From the NCBI GenBank assembly GCA_900548195.1, contig URJQ01000085.1, positions 1 through 14,125 of the forward strand: DNA of 14,125 nt, in the 5' to 3' direction. A program made the translations under genes and the position numbers. Source of the stretch: an uncultured Prevotella sp. Lineage in GTDB: Bacteria; Bacteroidota; Bacteroidia; Bacteroidales; Bacteroidaceae. The notes beneath the pieces were generated by a model. It was not told the DNA's origin and did not search any database. It was given only the letters and a program-made list of their open reading frames with translations. Positions 1-7,093 of the stretch are shown here, one piece after another. Every line of letters starts with the position of its first letter. Within the stretch, counting starts at the first letter, position 1.

Positions 1-3
1 AAA

Positions 4-100
4 GAACTGTCTGGAAGACAGTACCAAGCAGATAAAACATCAATATTAAAAAAACAATGAGAAGATATATTTGTTTGTTTTTATTTATTGATATTTTATT
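4..100. repeat. Left copy of a ~100-bp bracketing element
   Basis: Positions 4-45 match the reverse complement of 13712-13753 at 40 of 42 bases by eye, and similarity continues more loosely to about position 100 (AT-rich part around TATTGATATTTTA). The outer end carries the palindrome CTGTCTGGAAGACAG (7-21, 6-bp stem). The two copies lie in opposite orientation at the two ends of the window, with all genes between them. No transposase or target duplication is visible, so this is a dispersed repeat of unknown nature. Confidence 0.7.
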
Positions 101-148
101 ACTGATTAGTAGCATGTTAGCTACTTGCAAAACTTCAGTCAGGAATTA

Positions 149-517
149 TTATTTGCTTACATCTTCTATCATCTGATTGATGGCTTTCAGCATGATAGGG
201 ATATCATTTCTTATAGTATCGAGGATTATCTCACCATCGAGCTGGAAATAATTATGGGCAATAACGTCACGCAATCCTTTTGCCAGTTTCCAATTGACAG
301 AAGGATAATGCGTCAGAAAATCACCATCAGTGATTTTATCTATGCCTTTAATACTTTCACCAATGGCAATCAGAAGCATACTTGAACTCTCAAGTTTCTC
401 CATACCTAAAGAAGAATGATAATAATCGTCTGCAGAGATTATGCACTCATTTCTTTGGAATAGCCTTTCTATAGCTATTCTAATATTTTCCAGACGTTCA
501 AGCAATTCCCTATGCAT
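149..517 (-). CDS. hepT: HepT-like HEPN-domain toxin (ribonuclease)
   Basis: This 122-residue protein is the HEPN partner of an MNT/HEPN toxin-antitoxin pair. HepT proteins are metal-independent RNases that cleave cellular RNA, reported targets including tRNA ends and mRNA. The sequence shows the full active-site signature RX4HXY as RDVIAHNY near residues 83-90: Arg and His are the catalytic pair, and Tyr is the residue that MntA antitoxins of this family modify with AMP. The rest is a compact helical protein with no signal peptide or membrane segment, as expected for a cytoplasmic HEPN (DUF86-type) dimer. Its start overlaps the end of the upstream antitoxin gene by 8 bases, so the two are translationally coupled. 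Nothing is truncated and no key residue is missing, so it should be an active toxin. Family assignment is firm; the RNA target is unknown. Confidence 0.9.
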   Translation of the reverse strand: MHRELLERLENIRIAIERLFQRNECIISADDYYHSSLGMEKLESSSMLLIAIGESIKGIDKITDGDFLTHYPSVNWKLAKGLRDVIAHNYFQLDGEIILDTIRNDIPIMLKAINQMIEDVSK

Positions 518-803
518 ATATTCCGTCCCTTTCTATATTATTTAAAAAGACTGGACTCAAATGGCTGTGCTTGCGTATCACATCGACTGAACAACCAAAT
601 AATTTTTCAAGTTCCTGCTTGATACCTACGAGCAAAAGCAGATTGGGATGCTTCATTGTAACAAAAACATCCACATCAGAGCCTTCCTTCTGCTCTCCTC
701 TTGCTACAGAACCAAACAGTCCTATTTCCATTATTCCATAATAATCGGAGTGGGCAGCCTTGAATTTTCTGAGCATCTGAATATATTCTTTCGTCTGCTT
801 CAT
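510..803 (-). CDS. mntA: MntA-like nucleotidyltransferase antitoxin
   Basis: This 97-residue minimal nucleotidyltransferase is the antitoxin of the pair. In characterised MntA/HepT systems it transfers AMP from ATP to the tyrosine of the HepT RX4HXY motif and so silences the RNase. The signature GSX10DXD is present: GSVARGEQKEGSDVDV near residues 31-46, with the Gly-Ser nucleotide loop and the two metal-binding aspartates of DVD. The C-terminal part, including FGCSVDVIRK, matches the usual end of the fold. The ATG at 803 gives a typical MNT N-terminus (MKQTKEYIQ); an internal Met at residue 10 is less likely. It lies upstream of the toxin gene and overlaps it by 8 bases. A good promoter sits directly before the start. 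Assignment is confident; AMP transfer itself is inferred from the family. Confidence 0.92.
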   Translation of the reverse strand: MKQTKEYIQMLRKFKAAHSDYYGIMEIGLFGSVARGEQKEGSDVDVFVTMKHPNLLLLVGIKQELEKLFGCSVDVIRKHSHLSPVFLNNIERDGIYA

Positions 804-807
804 GGCG

Positions 808-839
808 CAAAGATAAGAATTGTTTTTGGAAAAACCAAA
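808..839 (-). promoter_or_regulatory. Bacteroidota promoter of mntA-hepT, probably leaderless
   Basis: On the minus strand there is a -33 TTTG (839-836), a 20-bp spacer, and a perfect -7 box TATCTTTG (815-808, consensus TAnnTTTG). Only four bases (CGCC) separate the -7 box from the ATG at 803, so transcription should begin at or within a base or two of the start codon, giving a message with essentially no 5' leader. Confidence 0.7.
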
Positions 840-853
840 TATTTGGAATAAAA

Positions 854-890
854 AAAAGCACCGCTCCTTATTATCGGGAGCGGTGCTTTT
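854..890 (-). terminator. Intrinsic terminator after the 923-2707 gene
   Basis: A 14-bp perfect stem (854-867 with 877-890, core GCACCGCTCC/GGAGCGGTGC) closes a 9-nt loop. On the minus strand the stem runs into a stretch of seven T. It starts 32 bases after the stop codon of the secreted-protein gene and ends before the mntA promoter, so it isolates the toxin-antitoxin pair. Because the outer stem is A:T, it may also work weakly on the plus strand. Confidence 0.9.
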
Positions 891-922
891 GTATGTTATT
901 AGTATAGCGTTAGCTGTGCTTA

Positions 923-2707
923 TTACTTGATCTGTGCGCCAGCAGCGTTGTACTTGTTGTTGCCCTTTACGATTACGATTTGACCGTTTTCGATTACCTT
1001 CTTGACCTTGACAGCCTTGTCAGCCTCGATGTCGTTGATGCCTGCAGCAACGGCAGTAGGATCGATTACGATGGATGAAAGGTAGATATGGCCGGTACCT
1101 GTGTAACGTGTGAACTTATGGAGACCCTTGGCAAGACCGAACTTGAGGACGTTGCCTTCGAGAGTCTCGGTGGTGTTACCGTTCTGGAACTCGTGTGTAG
1201 CGGTGATGTCAGCTACCTGCTGGTCAGTGCCGTCAACCTTTACAGCGAAGATCTTGCTCTTCTCATCAGTGCCTTCAATGTCCTTGCAGGAGTGCTTTGA
1301 AGCTGTGATAGTAACGAGAGCGGAGTCAGCGAGCTCGAAATAGATTGTTACATCATCCTTCATCTGGAGGTAAACTTCCTGACCTACTGGCACCTGATAC
1401 TGAGTTTCGTCAGCTGTTACAGCGCCGAATACAGGGCTCTTGATGAAGAATTCCTTAGGGTCAGCATTGAGCTTGCCATCCTTTACCATGTAAATTGTCT
1501 TGCCGTCGGTAGAACCAGCAGTAGCTTCTTCGTCAACTACCACTTCGCCAGCGATAGGCTTGATTTCCTTCTTCTCCTTGATAGGAGTGAGGACGAGAGC
1601 GTCGATAGAAGCGGACTTTGACTCAAACTTGCCGTAAGTACCGTTGGTGATGACAGTCTTTGCAGAAACCTCAGCAGACTCGGTGAGGGTTGCGTTGTCG
1701 CCGTTGATGGTTTTGTCACCGTAAGTGATTACGTTAGCACCGCCCTGAGCAGCGTATGGAGTAGTTACTGTTACATTACCCTTGTCAGCTGAGAGTGTAG
1801 GAGCATCGAATGAGAATGATACTACAGCCTCATTTTCAGCACCTGTTAAGAATGCATCTACTTCTGGCAAACCTGTACCGAAGTCCATGAATGCCTGGAA
1901 CTTGAGGGTCTGGTCCTTATATACCTTGATAGGATCGCTTGGTACTACTTCGCTGTTTTCATCAGGTGCAGAGCCGTCAGTGGTGTAAGTTACGACAGAA
2001 GGGAGTGCTTCTTCAGAACCTTCCTCGGTAACCATAGCAGGCTTGACGGTAACTTCACGGAACCAGAGTCCGTTCTCATACTTCTGAGGACCAACCTTCA
2101 CGCTTGGAGTACCAGGAGCCTCGTTAGCCTCTACGATGATGTAAGAGACATAGAGGTCACCATTCCATGAACCTACATAGAGGGTCATATCGTCAGGAGC
2201 AGTGTATTCTACTGTAGAGATACCAACCTTTCCTGTTTCTGCTGAAGGCTTTTCATTGAGTGGATTTTCCAATTTAGCATCCGTGGCAAACTTAGGGTAA
2301 CGTGCAGCAGCATTTTCCTTGCCCTGTCCATTGAAGCAGATGATGATCTTAGACTTTGCAGTGAGCTTGACAGCAAATACGTCCTGTGCGTTCTTGAGGC
2401 GGAGAGAGTTGAGGTGTGAGCCGTATTCAGCATACTTTCCGTTAAACCATTTGTAGGTTTCGTCATCATTTTTCTCAGCGAGGTCGAAAGAACTTTTTTT
2501 GTTAGACTTGTCGTGTCCTGTAGGAGTGAAGAAATAACCATCACCGAAGAGACTGTTCTTAGCGATTTTCTCAGTACCATCATTGGTAACATCATCACCT
2601 ACGAGTACGTAACTGTGCTTGCAGACTTCGAGGTCGGCAACTGTCTGTGCAAATCCAGAAGCCACGATACCTACGAGTGCGCAGATAAGGGTAAAGATTT
2701 TTTTCAT
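923..2707 (-). CDS. Secreted multidomain protein with C-terminal sorting-like tail
   Basis: This 594-residue protein of unknown function starts with a Sec signal peptide (MKKIFTLICALVGIVASGFA, cut near residue 20). Residues about 22-195 look like an all-beta binding module ending LYVSYIIVEA. About 215-305 resemble a chitobiase/hexosaminidase C-terminal type beta-sandwich, with the typical YTTDGSAP segment. About 465-555 again end in IYLSSIVIDP, which suggests a repeat of the first module. The last 35 residues (NDIEADKAV...NGQIVIVKG...YNAAGAQIK) have the form of short C-terminal sorting or anchoring domains common in Prevotella, comparable to type IX secretion tails. No catalytic motif is seen. 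It has its own promoter and terminator and lies 857 bases beyond the operon, so it is a separate unit. A carbohydrate-binding or adhesive surface role is likely but inferred. Confidence 0.85.
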   Translation of the reverse strand: MKKIFTLICALVGIVASGFAQTVADLEVCKHSYVLVGDDVTNDGTEKIAKNSLFGDGYFFTPTGHDKSNKKSSFDLAEKNDDETYKWFNGKYAEYGSHLNSLRLKNAQDVFAVKLTAKSKIIICFNGQGKENAAARYPKFATDAKLENPLNEKPSAETGKVGISTVEYTAPDDMTLYVGSWNGDLYVSYIIVEANEAPGTPSVKVGPQKYENGLWFREVTVKPAMVTEEGSEEALPSVVTYTTDGSAPDENSEVVPSDPIKVYKDQTLKFQAFMDFGTGLPEVDAFLTGAENEAVVSFSFDAPTLSADKGNVTVTTPYAAQGGANVITYGDKTINGDNATLTESAEVSAKTVITNGTYGKFESKSASIDALVLTPIKEKKEIKPIAGEVVVDEEATAGSTDGKTIYMVKDGKLNADPKEFFIKSPVFGAVTADETQYQVPVGQEVYLQMKDDVTIYFELADSALVTITASKHSCKDIEGTDEKSKIFAVKVDGTDQQVADITATHEFQNGNTTETLEGNVLKFGLAKGLHKFTRYTGTGHIYLSSIVIDPTAVAAGINDIEADKAVKVKKVIENGQIVIVKGNNKYNAAGAQIK

Positions 2708-2792
2708 AAATGAATGTTATTATTAGTTAGTTGTTTTAAGGTAATAATTTTGCCTTTTTTTCTTCTTTTCTTTTACAAATAGTAGTCGGGTA

Positions 2793-2823
2793 CAAAGTTA
2801 ATCATTTTATTTTTCTTTGCAAA
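2793..2823 (-). promoter_or_regulatory. Promoter of the secreted-protein gene
   Basis: Minus-strand -33 TTTG (2823-2820), exactly 19 bp, then -7 TAACTTTG (2800-2793): a full match to the Bacteroidota primary sigma consensus. The predicted message has a leader of about 80 nt, purine-rich (GAAAAGAAGAAAAAAAGG) and then rich in AACTAAC and AATAATAACAT words. It shows that 923-2707 can be transcribed independently of the upstream operon. Confidence 0.8.
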
Positions 2824-2842
2824 GGATTTCTTTGTTTTTTTT

Positions 2843-2876
2843 AGTGAAAAGTGAAGAGTGAAGAGTGAAAAATCGC
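2843..2876 (+). repeat. AGTGAAA heptad tract, copy 1
   Basis: Four 7-bp units (AGTGAAA, AGTGAAG, AGTGAAG, AGTGAAA) end in AATCGC and are followed by GCTGACGCGG. It is one of seven such tracts in the window. It lies just upstream of the 2793-2823 promoter, and here the GTAACG hairpin follows the tract on the plus strand, whereas in the other composite copies the hairpin comes first. Confidence 0.9.
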
Positions 2877-2904
2877 GCTGACGCGGTTTCGGCAACTAAC
2901 TAAC

Positions 2905-2926
2905 GTCAGCCGGTAACGCGGCTGAC
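2905..2926. repeat. GTAACG-loop hairpin, copy 1
   Basis: GTCAGCCG pairs perfectly with CGGCTGAC (8 bp) around the loop GTAACG, followed on the plus strand by ACAGTGGCGG. It lies upstream of the promoter at 2793-2823, so in this copy it would not be in the leader of the secreted-protein message unless transcription reads through from the operon. Confidence 0.85.
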
Positions 2927-3077
2927 ACAGTGGCGGACTCAACAATCTTCTTACGAGAGGAAACGCAAGCGGAGAACGTATATGGCCTCCCCCTCACAGG
3001 GGAATGAGAGGGGGTCTTTGCTCTCTGGAAGACAATACCTTATAGATAAGCTCTTTCGCCTTCGGCTCTCTCGCCAC

Positions 3078-3333
3078 GTTCAAAATCTATCACTGATAAC
3101 TCGGATGCGACGGATCTGTTCTTTCACGGATTTGTTTTTTCTATTATGATTTGTCTGCGCCTGCCGGGCGCTATGATTGTCACGGATTATCTCTTGATGG
3201 AGGCTATCCTGCGCCGTATAGGCGCAAATACAATCCGTAGTAAATCAAATATCAAGTGGCAGCACAGGATTAAATGAAATCCGTGAAAAGAACAAATCCG
3301 TCGCATCCGAGTTATCAGTGATAGATTTTGAAC
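3078..3333. repeat. 256-bp palindromic element with TCCG-rich arms
   Basis: Arms 3078-3133 and 3277-3333 are inverted copies: the outer 38 bases pair perfectly, then there is one mismatch and one one-base gap. The centre holds two GC hairpins, GCGCC/GGCGC at 3157-3171 and TGCGCC/GGCGCA at 3210-3226. A half copy (one arm plus the first central hairpin) lies at 13774-13886. No protein-coding potential fits; it looks like a MITE or a REP-type palindrome family. It fills most of the gap between the operon and the secreted-protein gene. Confidence 0.85.
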
Positions 3334-3394
3334 ATTTGTGATCGTCGCGTAGCGATGAGCACGTAAATTCTGCTTGTGTTGGTACCTTTTCTTT

Positions 3395-3428
3395 AGTGAA
3401 AAGTGAAAAGTGAATAGTGAAAAATCGC
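3395..3428 (+). repeat. AGTGAAA heptad tract, copy 2
   Basis: Four 7-bp units (the third is AGTGAAT) end in AATCGC and GCTGACGC. It sits between the palindrome at 3078-3333 and the AGGAAAT inverted repeat. No GTAACG hairpin accompanies this copy. Confidence 0.88.
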
Positions 3429-3443
3429 GCTGACGCAATTATA

Positions 3444-3566
3444 AGGTAATAGGAAATAGGAAATAGGGAATAGGAGATTAGTGTTGTCTCTTATGGCTTC
3501 TTACACAAGATATCTCAAGCGAACAAAGGTAATCTCCTATTCCCTATTTCCTATTACCTATTACCT
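3444..3566. repeat. AGGAAAT-type inverted repeat at the operon end
   Basis: Arms 3444-3480 and 3530-3566 are inverted copies (36 of 37 positions) built of units such as AGGAAAT, AGGGAAT and AGGTAAT, around a 49-nt centre. The outer arm reaches into the TAG stop codon (3567-3565) of the small lipoprotein gene, so the operon message would end in, or run through, a 37-bp stem. No T-run follows on the minus strand, so it is not a classical terminator. A related tract lies at 9382-9422. Confidence 0.85.
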
Positions 3567-4083
3567 ACTCTTTGACGAGATAAGTCTGGAGAGGTGTGTC
3601 TCCGAAGTGGGCGATGGTGATGACTTCCTTATTCTCTGATGTGGCCACGCCGGAGAAGATGGTGGTCTTTGACACCTTGCCTTTATCGTCCTTTGTGAGC
3701 TTTAGGATGCTGATGGCACCTGTCACGTTGGAGTAGGTGTATTCATATCGTGGAGTCTTCTCTGTGTTTGACTCGTCTTTCCATGTGCCTTTGGTGGTGC
3801 CTTCGCTCATCTTTACGGAAACGGAGTCTTCGGTGACGAAGTCGAGTGACTCTACGAAGCCCTGTATTTCTTCGCCATAGGCATTGACTTTGAGTCCCTT
3901 TCCTCTTGTCCACTTTGTGTTAGCGAGTGACTCAGGGTGTGCCACCTTTGTTGAGTCATTGTATCTGTTGACCCATGATGGGTTAGAGGTGTTGGTATCC
4001 TCGTATTCGTTTGCATCGCTGCATGATGCTATAGTAGCTGCTGTTGCTGCGATTGCTGCTATTGATATAATGAGGGTTTTCAT
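3565..4083 (-). CDS. Small lipocalin-like lipoprotein, end of operon
   Basis: This 172-residue lipoprotein is of unknown function. I place the start at the ATG at 4083, which gives MKTLIISIAAIAATAATIAS followed by Cys21: a clean signal peptide with lipobox IASC. An ATG at 4131 in the same frame would put a charged stretch before the signal and run through the GTAACG hairpin, so I reject it. After an acidic linker, residues about 40-172 alternate short beta strands (TKWTRGKG, SLDFVTEDSVSVKM, YEYTYSNVTGAISI, TTIFSGVA, TYLVKE) in the order seen in small lipocalin-like barrels of Bacteroidota. As the last gene after SusC, SusD and the beta-helix lipoprotein, it probably sits on the outer membrane and helps bind the substrate. 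The fold is moderately likely; the function is a guess. Confidence 0.85.
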   Translation of the reverse strand: MKTLIISIAAIAATAATIASCSDANEYEDTNTSNPSWVNRYNDSTKVAHPESLANTKWTRGKGLKVNAYGEEIQGFVESLDFVTEDSVSVKMSEGTTKGTWKDESNTEKTPRYEYTYSNVTGAISILKLTKDDKGKVSKTTIFSGVATSENKEVITIAHFGDTPLQTYLVKE

Positions 4084-4108
4084 TGTTTTTGTTCTTTTTT
4101 TTAGTAAA

Positions 4109-4128
4109 TCAGCCGGTAACGCGGCTGA
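4109..4128. repeat. GTAACG-loop hairpin, copy 2 (25 nt before start)
   Basis: TCAGCCG pairs perfectly with CGGCTGA around loop GTAACG, then ACACAGTGGCGG. On the operon message it lies 25 nt upstream of the ATG at 4083 of the small lipoprotein gene. Confidence 0.85.
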
Positions 4129-4150
4129 CACAGTGGCGGTTTCTTTCTTT

Positions 4151-4353
4151 AGTGAAAAGTGAAAAGTGAAGAGTGAAAAGTGAAAAATCGCGCTGACGCA
4201 GTTGCGATTCTTGCTGAAAGGGAACTGTGAGAGGGACTGTTGTTTTAACTTATCTCTGTGAGAGGGGCTATTATTATCACTAATCTCTGTGAGAGGAGCC
4301 TATACCCGGCAGGCGATTTTTCACTTTTCACTCTTCACTTTTCACTTTTCACT
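4151..4353. repeat. Intercistronic inverted-repeat module A
   Basis: Two AGTGAAA heptad tracts, 4151-4191 and 4313-4353, are perfect reverse complements over 41 bases and enclose 121 bases. The centre starts GCTGACGCAGTTGCGATT, contains three copies of the small palindrome-like word CTGTGAGAG, and ends CCCGGCAG. The outer arm begins 19 bases after the stop codon of the beta-helix lipoprotein. The element is related throughout its length to module B at 6877-7081 and occupies the same place relative to its genes. Confidence 0.93.
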
Positions 4354-4372
4354 TAAAATACCAAATAAGAGA

Positions 4373-6811
4373 TTACTTATTCCAGCGTGCCGCGCCAGCA
4401 TTGTTCTTCACGATGTCATTGTCCTTATTCTTGTAGAAGAGGTTGACATTGTATTGGGATGCTGTGCCGTCGAGTGCGTCAGCGCGGTGCATATTGCGGT
4501 CGCTTGCAGACTGAGCCACGTGTGGTGGACAAGGACTGATGAAGAGTTCTGTAGAAGAGACATCAGCCACATTGACGTCGAGTGTACCGTGGAGAGTAGC
4601 AGCACCGCCCTTTACGAGCTTACCGAAGTTGTTGCTTGTAGAAGCCCATGCGTTGGCACTGAAGATAGAGCCGTTGGTGAGGTTATCGTTAGTTGACCAG
4701 TTATTATTGAAATAGAGGTCCACATGAGCGGCAGAGCCATCTTCGAGAGTCATGGTGTTGCGGATATCAGCGCCCCAGAATCCGAGTGTACGCTGGTCAC
4801 CAGGCTGCTTAGTGAGCACGAAGAGGTTGTTTTCTACTCGGTAAACCGATCCGTTAGGGAGGTAACGCATATTGAAGATGACGCCACTTGCGCGGGTATT
4901 GAAGTTGACGAGGGTATTGTTGGAGAATGTGATATTCCATGCTCCTGATGTCCATCCGCTCTGTGCAGTCTCGCAGAAGAATGATGGGAATGGGCTGTCA
5001 TAGAATGTATTCTCCAATACCTTGAAGTCCTTGTAGAGGTTAGAGGCAGGGTTAGAGCCAGAACCTGCAATCCAAGGATAGCCGCCACCAGACTGATTGT
5101 AGTAACCGCAGTCGAAGAACTGGTTGCCCTTGATGAGCACGTGGTTCCAAACCTTGTAGTTAGCACCCTGTTCACGGATAAATCCACGCACGAGACGCTT
5201 GAATGTGCAGTTTTCCATCACGAGGCTATCGAGTGTCACTGCCATGCCGTTAGAGTACATATTAAAGAAGTAGTTGCCTGCTACTACGCCTACTCCAGCC
5301 TTGTTGTCGCCATAGTTGAGGGCAGTAGGGTTATCGAAGTCGATGTTTTCGAAAGCGAGCTTCTTCATGTATATCTCACCGCCTTCACCAGCTTCCGGCT
5401 GACGTCCGAACATGAATATGCTGTAAGAGCCTTGTGCCTGCTCACCGCCTACTCCATTGAACACCTCAGAATGCTTACCGATACCGCATAATACCTTAGC
5501 GCGCTTGCCAGCCTTTACGTCCTCAGGGTTAGTGGCGAGTGTGAAGCCTTTACATGTGATGTCATTTCCATCGAGGTAATATGTCTTTCCACCTTCGAGG
5601 TAGAAGGTCTGACCTTCAGCGAGGGAGGTGTTGGAGATGAAGTCATAGAGCACGTTGCTGATAGGTGCGGCATTATACTGGTCAGCGAGAGCGAATGCGT
5701 CAGGGCGCTTGATGCCGGCATCATTGTTAGGGAGAGCGGCGTCATGATACTGTGCTATCATCTCGTCATGCTTGAGGAGAATAGGGTCTCCTGGTGTGCC
5801 GTCAGAGCGGGTGGTGCAGGTGTTGTACTTTGCGTCGATGGCTACCTTCACGTCAGGATCCACTACGTCGATGACATATACAGAGTTAGCTGAGAGTCCG
5901 TCGATGTTGATGTATCCGTTTTTGCGGTCTTCATCGGTGATCTTGTAGTTAGCCCACTTGGCTCCTACGGTTGAGTTAGGGTTGTTAGGTGATGGCTTCA
6001 CCTGGAGATACTGGAATCCGAAGTTGCCGGTAGCAGGGTCGATATTGAAGTTGTCGAAGTAGCTGTCGAGCTTGTCCTTGTCAGAATCTCCGAGCTTAGG
6101 GCATGCAGCCTTTACATTGTCGAGGGTATAAGCTGAGAGTTTCTCCACTGCTTCCATGTCAGCTCCTTCCATAGCCTTGAGGAAGTCCTTGATATTGGAG
6201 TTGATGCAGATGTGCATAGTGGTCTCGGTGGTCTTTGACTGGTCAGCATATACGGCGAATGGAGTCTCGTATCGGTCGCGTGTGCTGACGCCAAACCACT
6301 CCTGCCACTGTCTTCCGTTGCCGTGTCCGTACCAGTTTGAAGCGTGGGCGAAAGAAGACTGGTCGCCCTTGATGTTGGCATCGCGCTTGTCGAGTGCACG
6401 TATAGCGAAGCGATAGTCAGTGGAATACTGTAGGTCAGGGAGCACGAGCTGCAGCTGGTCAGGCGCCATGATGGTGTCGAGGAGGAGGTCGCTTGTGCCT
6501 TGTACCTTAGCCCAAGCCTCGTCACCGTTAGCTACCTTTGATGCGAGCGCCATCTGCACCTGGTATCCAGCGCAGTCTTTCACTCCGTACCAGTAGAGGT
6601 GAATGGTATTACCGTGAGGATAAGCGTTGTCGAGTCCGCTATTGTAAGGATAGTCGGTGCCCTTTCCTCTGTTGAAGTCTGTGACGAACATGGTCATGAA
6701 TGAGCGGTTGGTGCCGCTGCTTGCATCATCGTCGTCGGAGCATGATGCGGTGACCATCATCTGTGACAGCGCCGCAATGCCCATTATGGTGTATTTGAAG
6801 ATATTTTTCAT
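4373..6811 (-). CDS. Surface lipoprotein with FN3-like and pectate-lyase-like beta-helix domains
   Basis: This 812-residue lipoprotein has a signal peptide with lipobox TASC (Cys24), followed by SDDDD, the acidic surface-export signal of Bacteroidota. Residues about 40-200 look like a fibronectin-III-type module (IHLYWYGVKDCAGYQVQMA, YSTDYRFAIRALD). About 205-340 form a second beta region. From about 385 to 690 comes a right-handed parallel beta-helix with repeating rungs (GGKTYYLDG, KKLAFENIDF, DSLVMENCTF, HVLIKGNQFF, FKVLENTFYD, WNITFSNNTLVNF, YRVENNLFV). The end matches the DUF4957/DUF5123 architecture often found beside SusC/SusD in pectin loci. Its place after SusD is that of SusE/SusF-like binding proteins. 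I see no recognisable catalytic set, so binding is more likely than cleavage, but a lyase activity cannot be excluded. The pectin link is inference. Confidence 0.9.
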   Translation of the reverse strand: MKNIFKYTIMGIAALSQMMVTASCSDDDDASSGTNRSFMTMFVTDFNRGKGTDYPYNSGLDNAYPHGNTIHLYWYGVKDCAGYQVQMALASKVANGDEAWAKVQGTSDLLLDTIMAPDQLQLVLPDLQYSTDYRFAIRALDKRDANIKGDQSSFAHASNWYGHGNGRQWQEWFGVSTRDRYETPFAVYADQSKTTETTMHICINSNIKDFLKAMEGADMEAVEKLSAYTLDNVKAACPKLGDSDKDKLDSYFDNFNIDPATGNFGFQYLQVKPSPNNPNSTVGAKWANYKITDEDRKNGYINIDGLSANSVYVIDVVDPDVKVAIDAKYNTCTTRSDGTPGDPILLKHDEMIAQYHDAALPNNDAGIKRPDAFALADQYNAAPISNVLYDFISNTSLAEGQTFYLEGGKTYYLDGNDITCKGFTLATNPEDVKAGKRAKVLCGIGKHSEVFNGVGGEQAQGSYSIFMFGRQPEAGEGGEIYMKKLAFENIDFDNPTALNYGDNKAGVGVVAGNYFFNMYSNGMAVTLDSLVMENCTFKRLVRGFIREQGANYKVWNHVLIKGNQFFDCGYYNQSGGGYPWIAGSGSNPASNLYKDFKVLENTFYDSPFPSFFCETAQSGWTSGAWNITFSNNTLVNFNTRASGVIFNMRYLPNGSVYRVENNLFVLTKQPGDQRTLGFWGADIRNTMTLEDGSAAHVDLYFNNNWSTNDNLTNGSIFSANAWASTSNNFGKLVKGGAATLHGTLDVNVADVSSTELFISPCPPHVAQSASDRNMHRADALDGTASQYNVNLFYKNKDNDIVKNNAGAARWNK

Positions 6812-6834
6812 TTGTTGGTTTTTTTCTGAAGATA

Positions 6835-6854
6835 TCGGGCGGTAACGCGCCCGA
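6835..6854. repeat. GTAACG-loop hairpin, copy 3 (23 nt before start)
   Basis: TCGGGCG pairs perfectly with CGCCCGA around loop GTAACG, then ACACAGTGGC. Both sides of the stem differ from copies 1-2 and 4-5 while pairing is kept. It lies 23 nt upstream of the ATG at 6811. Confidence 0.87.
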
Positions 6855-6876
6855 CACAGTGGCTATTTCTTTCTTT

Positions 6877-7081
6877 AGTGAAAAGTGAAAAGTGAAGAGT
6901 GAAAAGTGAAAAATCGCGCTGACGCAGTTGCGATTCTTGTTGAAAGAGAACTGTGAGAGAGAAACTGTTATTTGTCTCTATGAGAGGTGTGACGGTGTTA
7001 TTATCACTTATCTCTTTGAGAATTGCCAGTTACCCGGCAGGCGATTTTTCACTTTTCACTCTTCACTTTTCACTTTTCACT
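6877..7081. repeat. Intercistronic inverted-repeat module B
   Basis: Tracts 6877-6917 and 7041-7081 are perfect 41-base inverted repeats, identical to the arms of module A, around a 123-base centre. The centre again begins GCTGACGCAGTTGCGATT and ends CCCGGCAG, but its interior has diverged: CTCTATGAGAG and CTCTTTGAG replace CTCTGTGAGAG, keeping the small stems while the loop changes. The arm starts 12 bases after the SusD stop codon. Confidence 0.93.
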
Positions 7082-7093
7082 TTTTTCGCTTTT

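Noticed and set aside
3078..3333. Insertion sequence
   Set aside because: The inverted arms look transposon-like, but there is no transposase frame between them and no target duplication is visible.
3187..3438. Open frame of 83 codons on the minus strand
   Set aside because: It is made of the AGTGAAA tract (reading SLFTFHFSL) and the palindromic element. The same peptide word (ITRMRRICSFHGF) appears at 13714-13911 from the half copy. It is repeat translation, likely to be misannotated as a protein in genomes.
4084..4131. Upstream extension of the small lipoprotein gene to the ATG at 4131
   Set aside because: It would add 16 charged residues before a perfect lipoprotein signal and would be encoded by the GTAACG hairpin; the ATG at 4083 fits the family and the A-rich initiation context.
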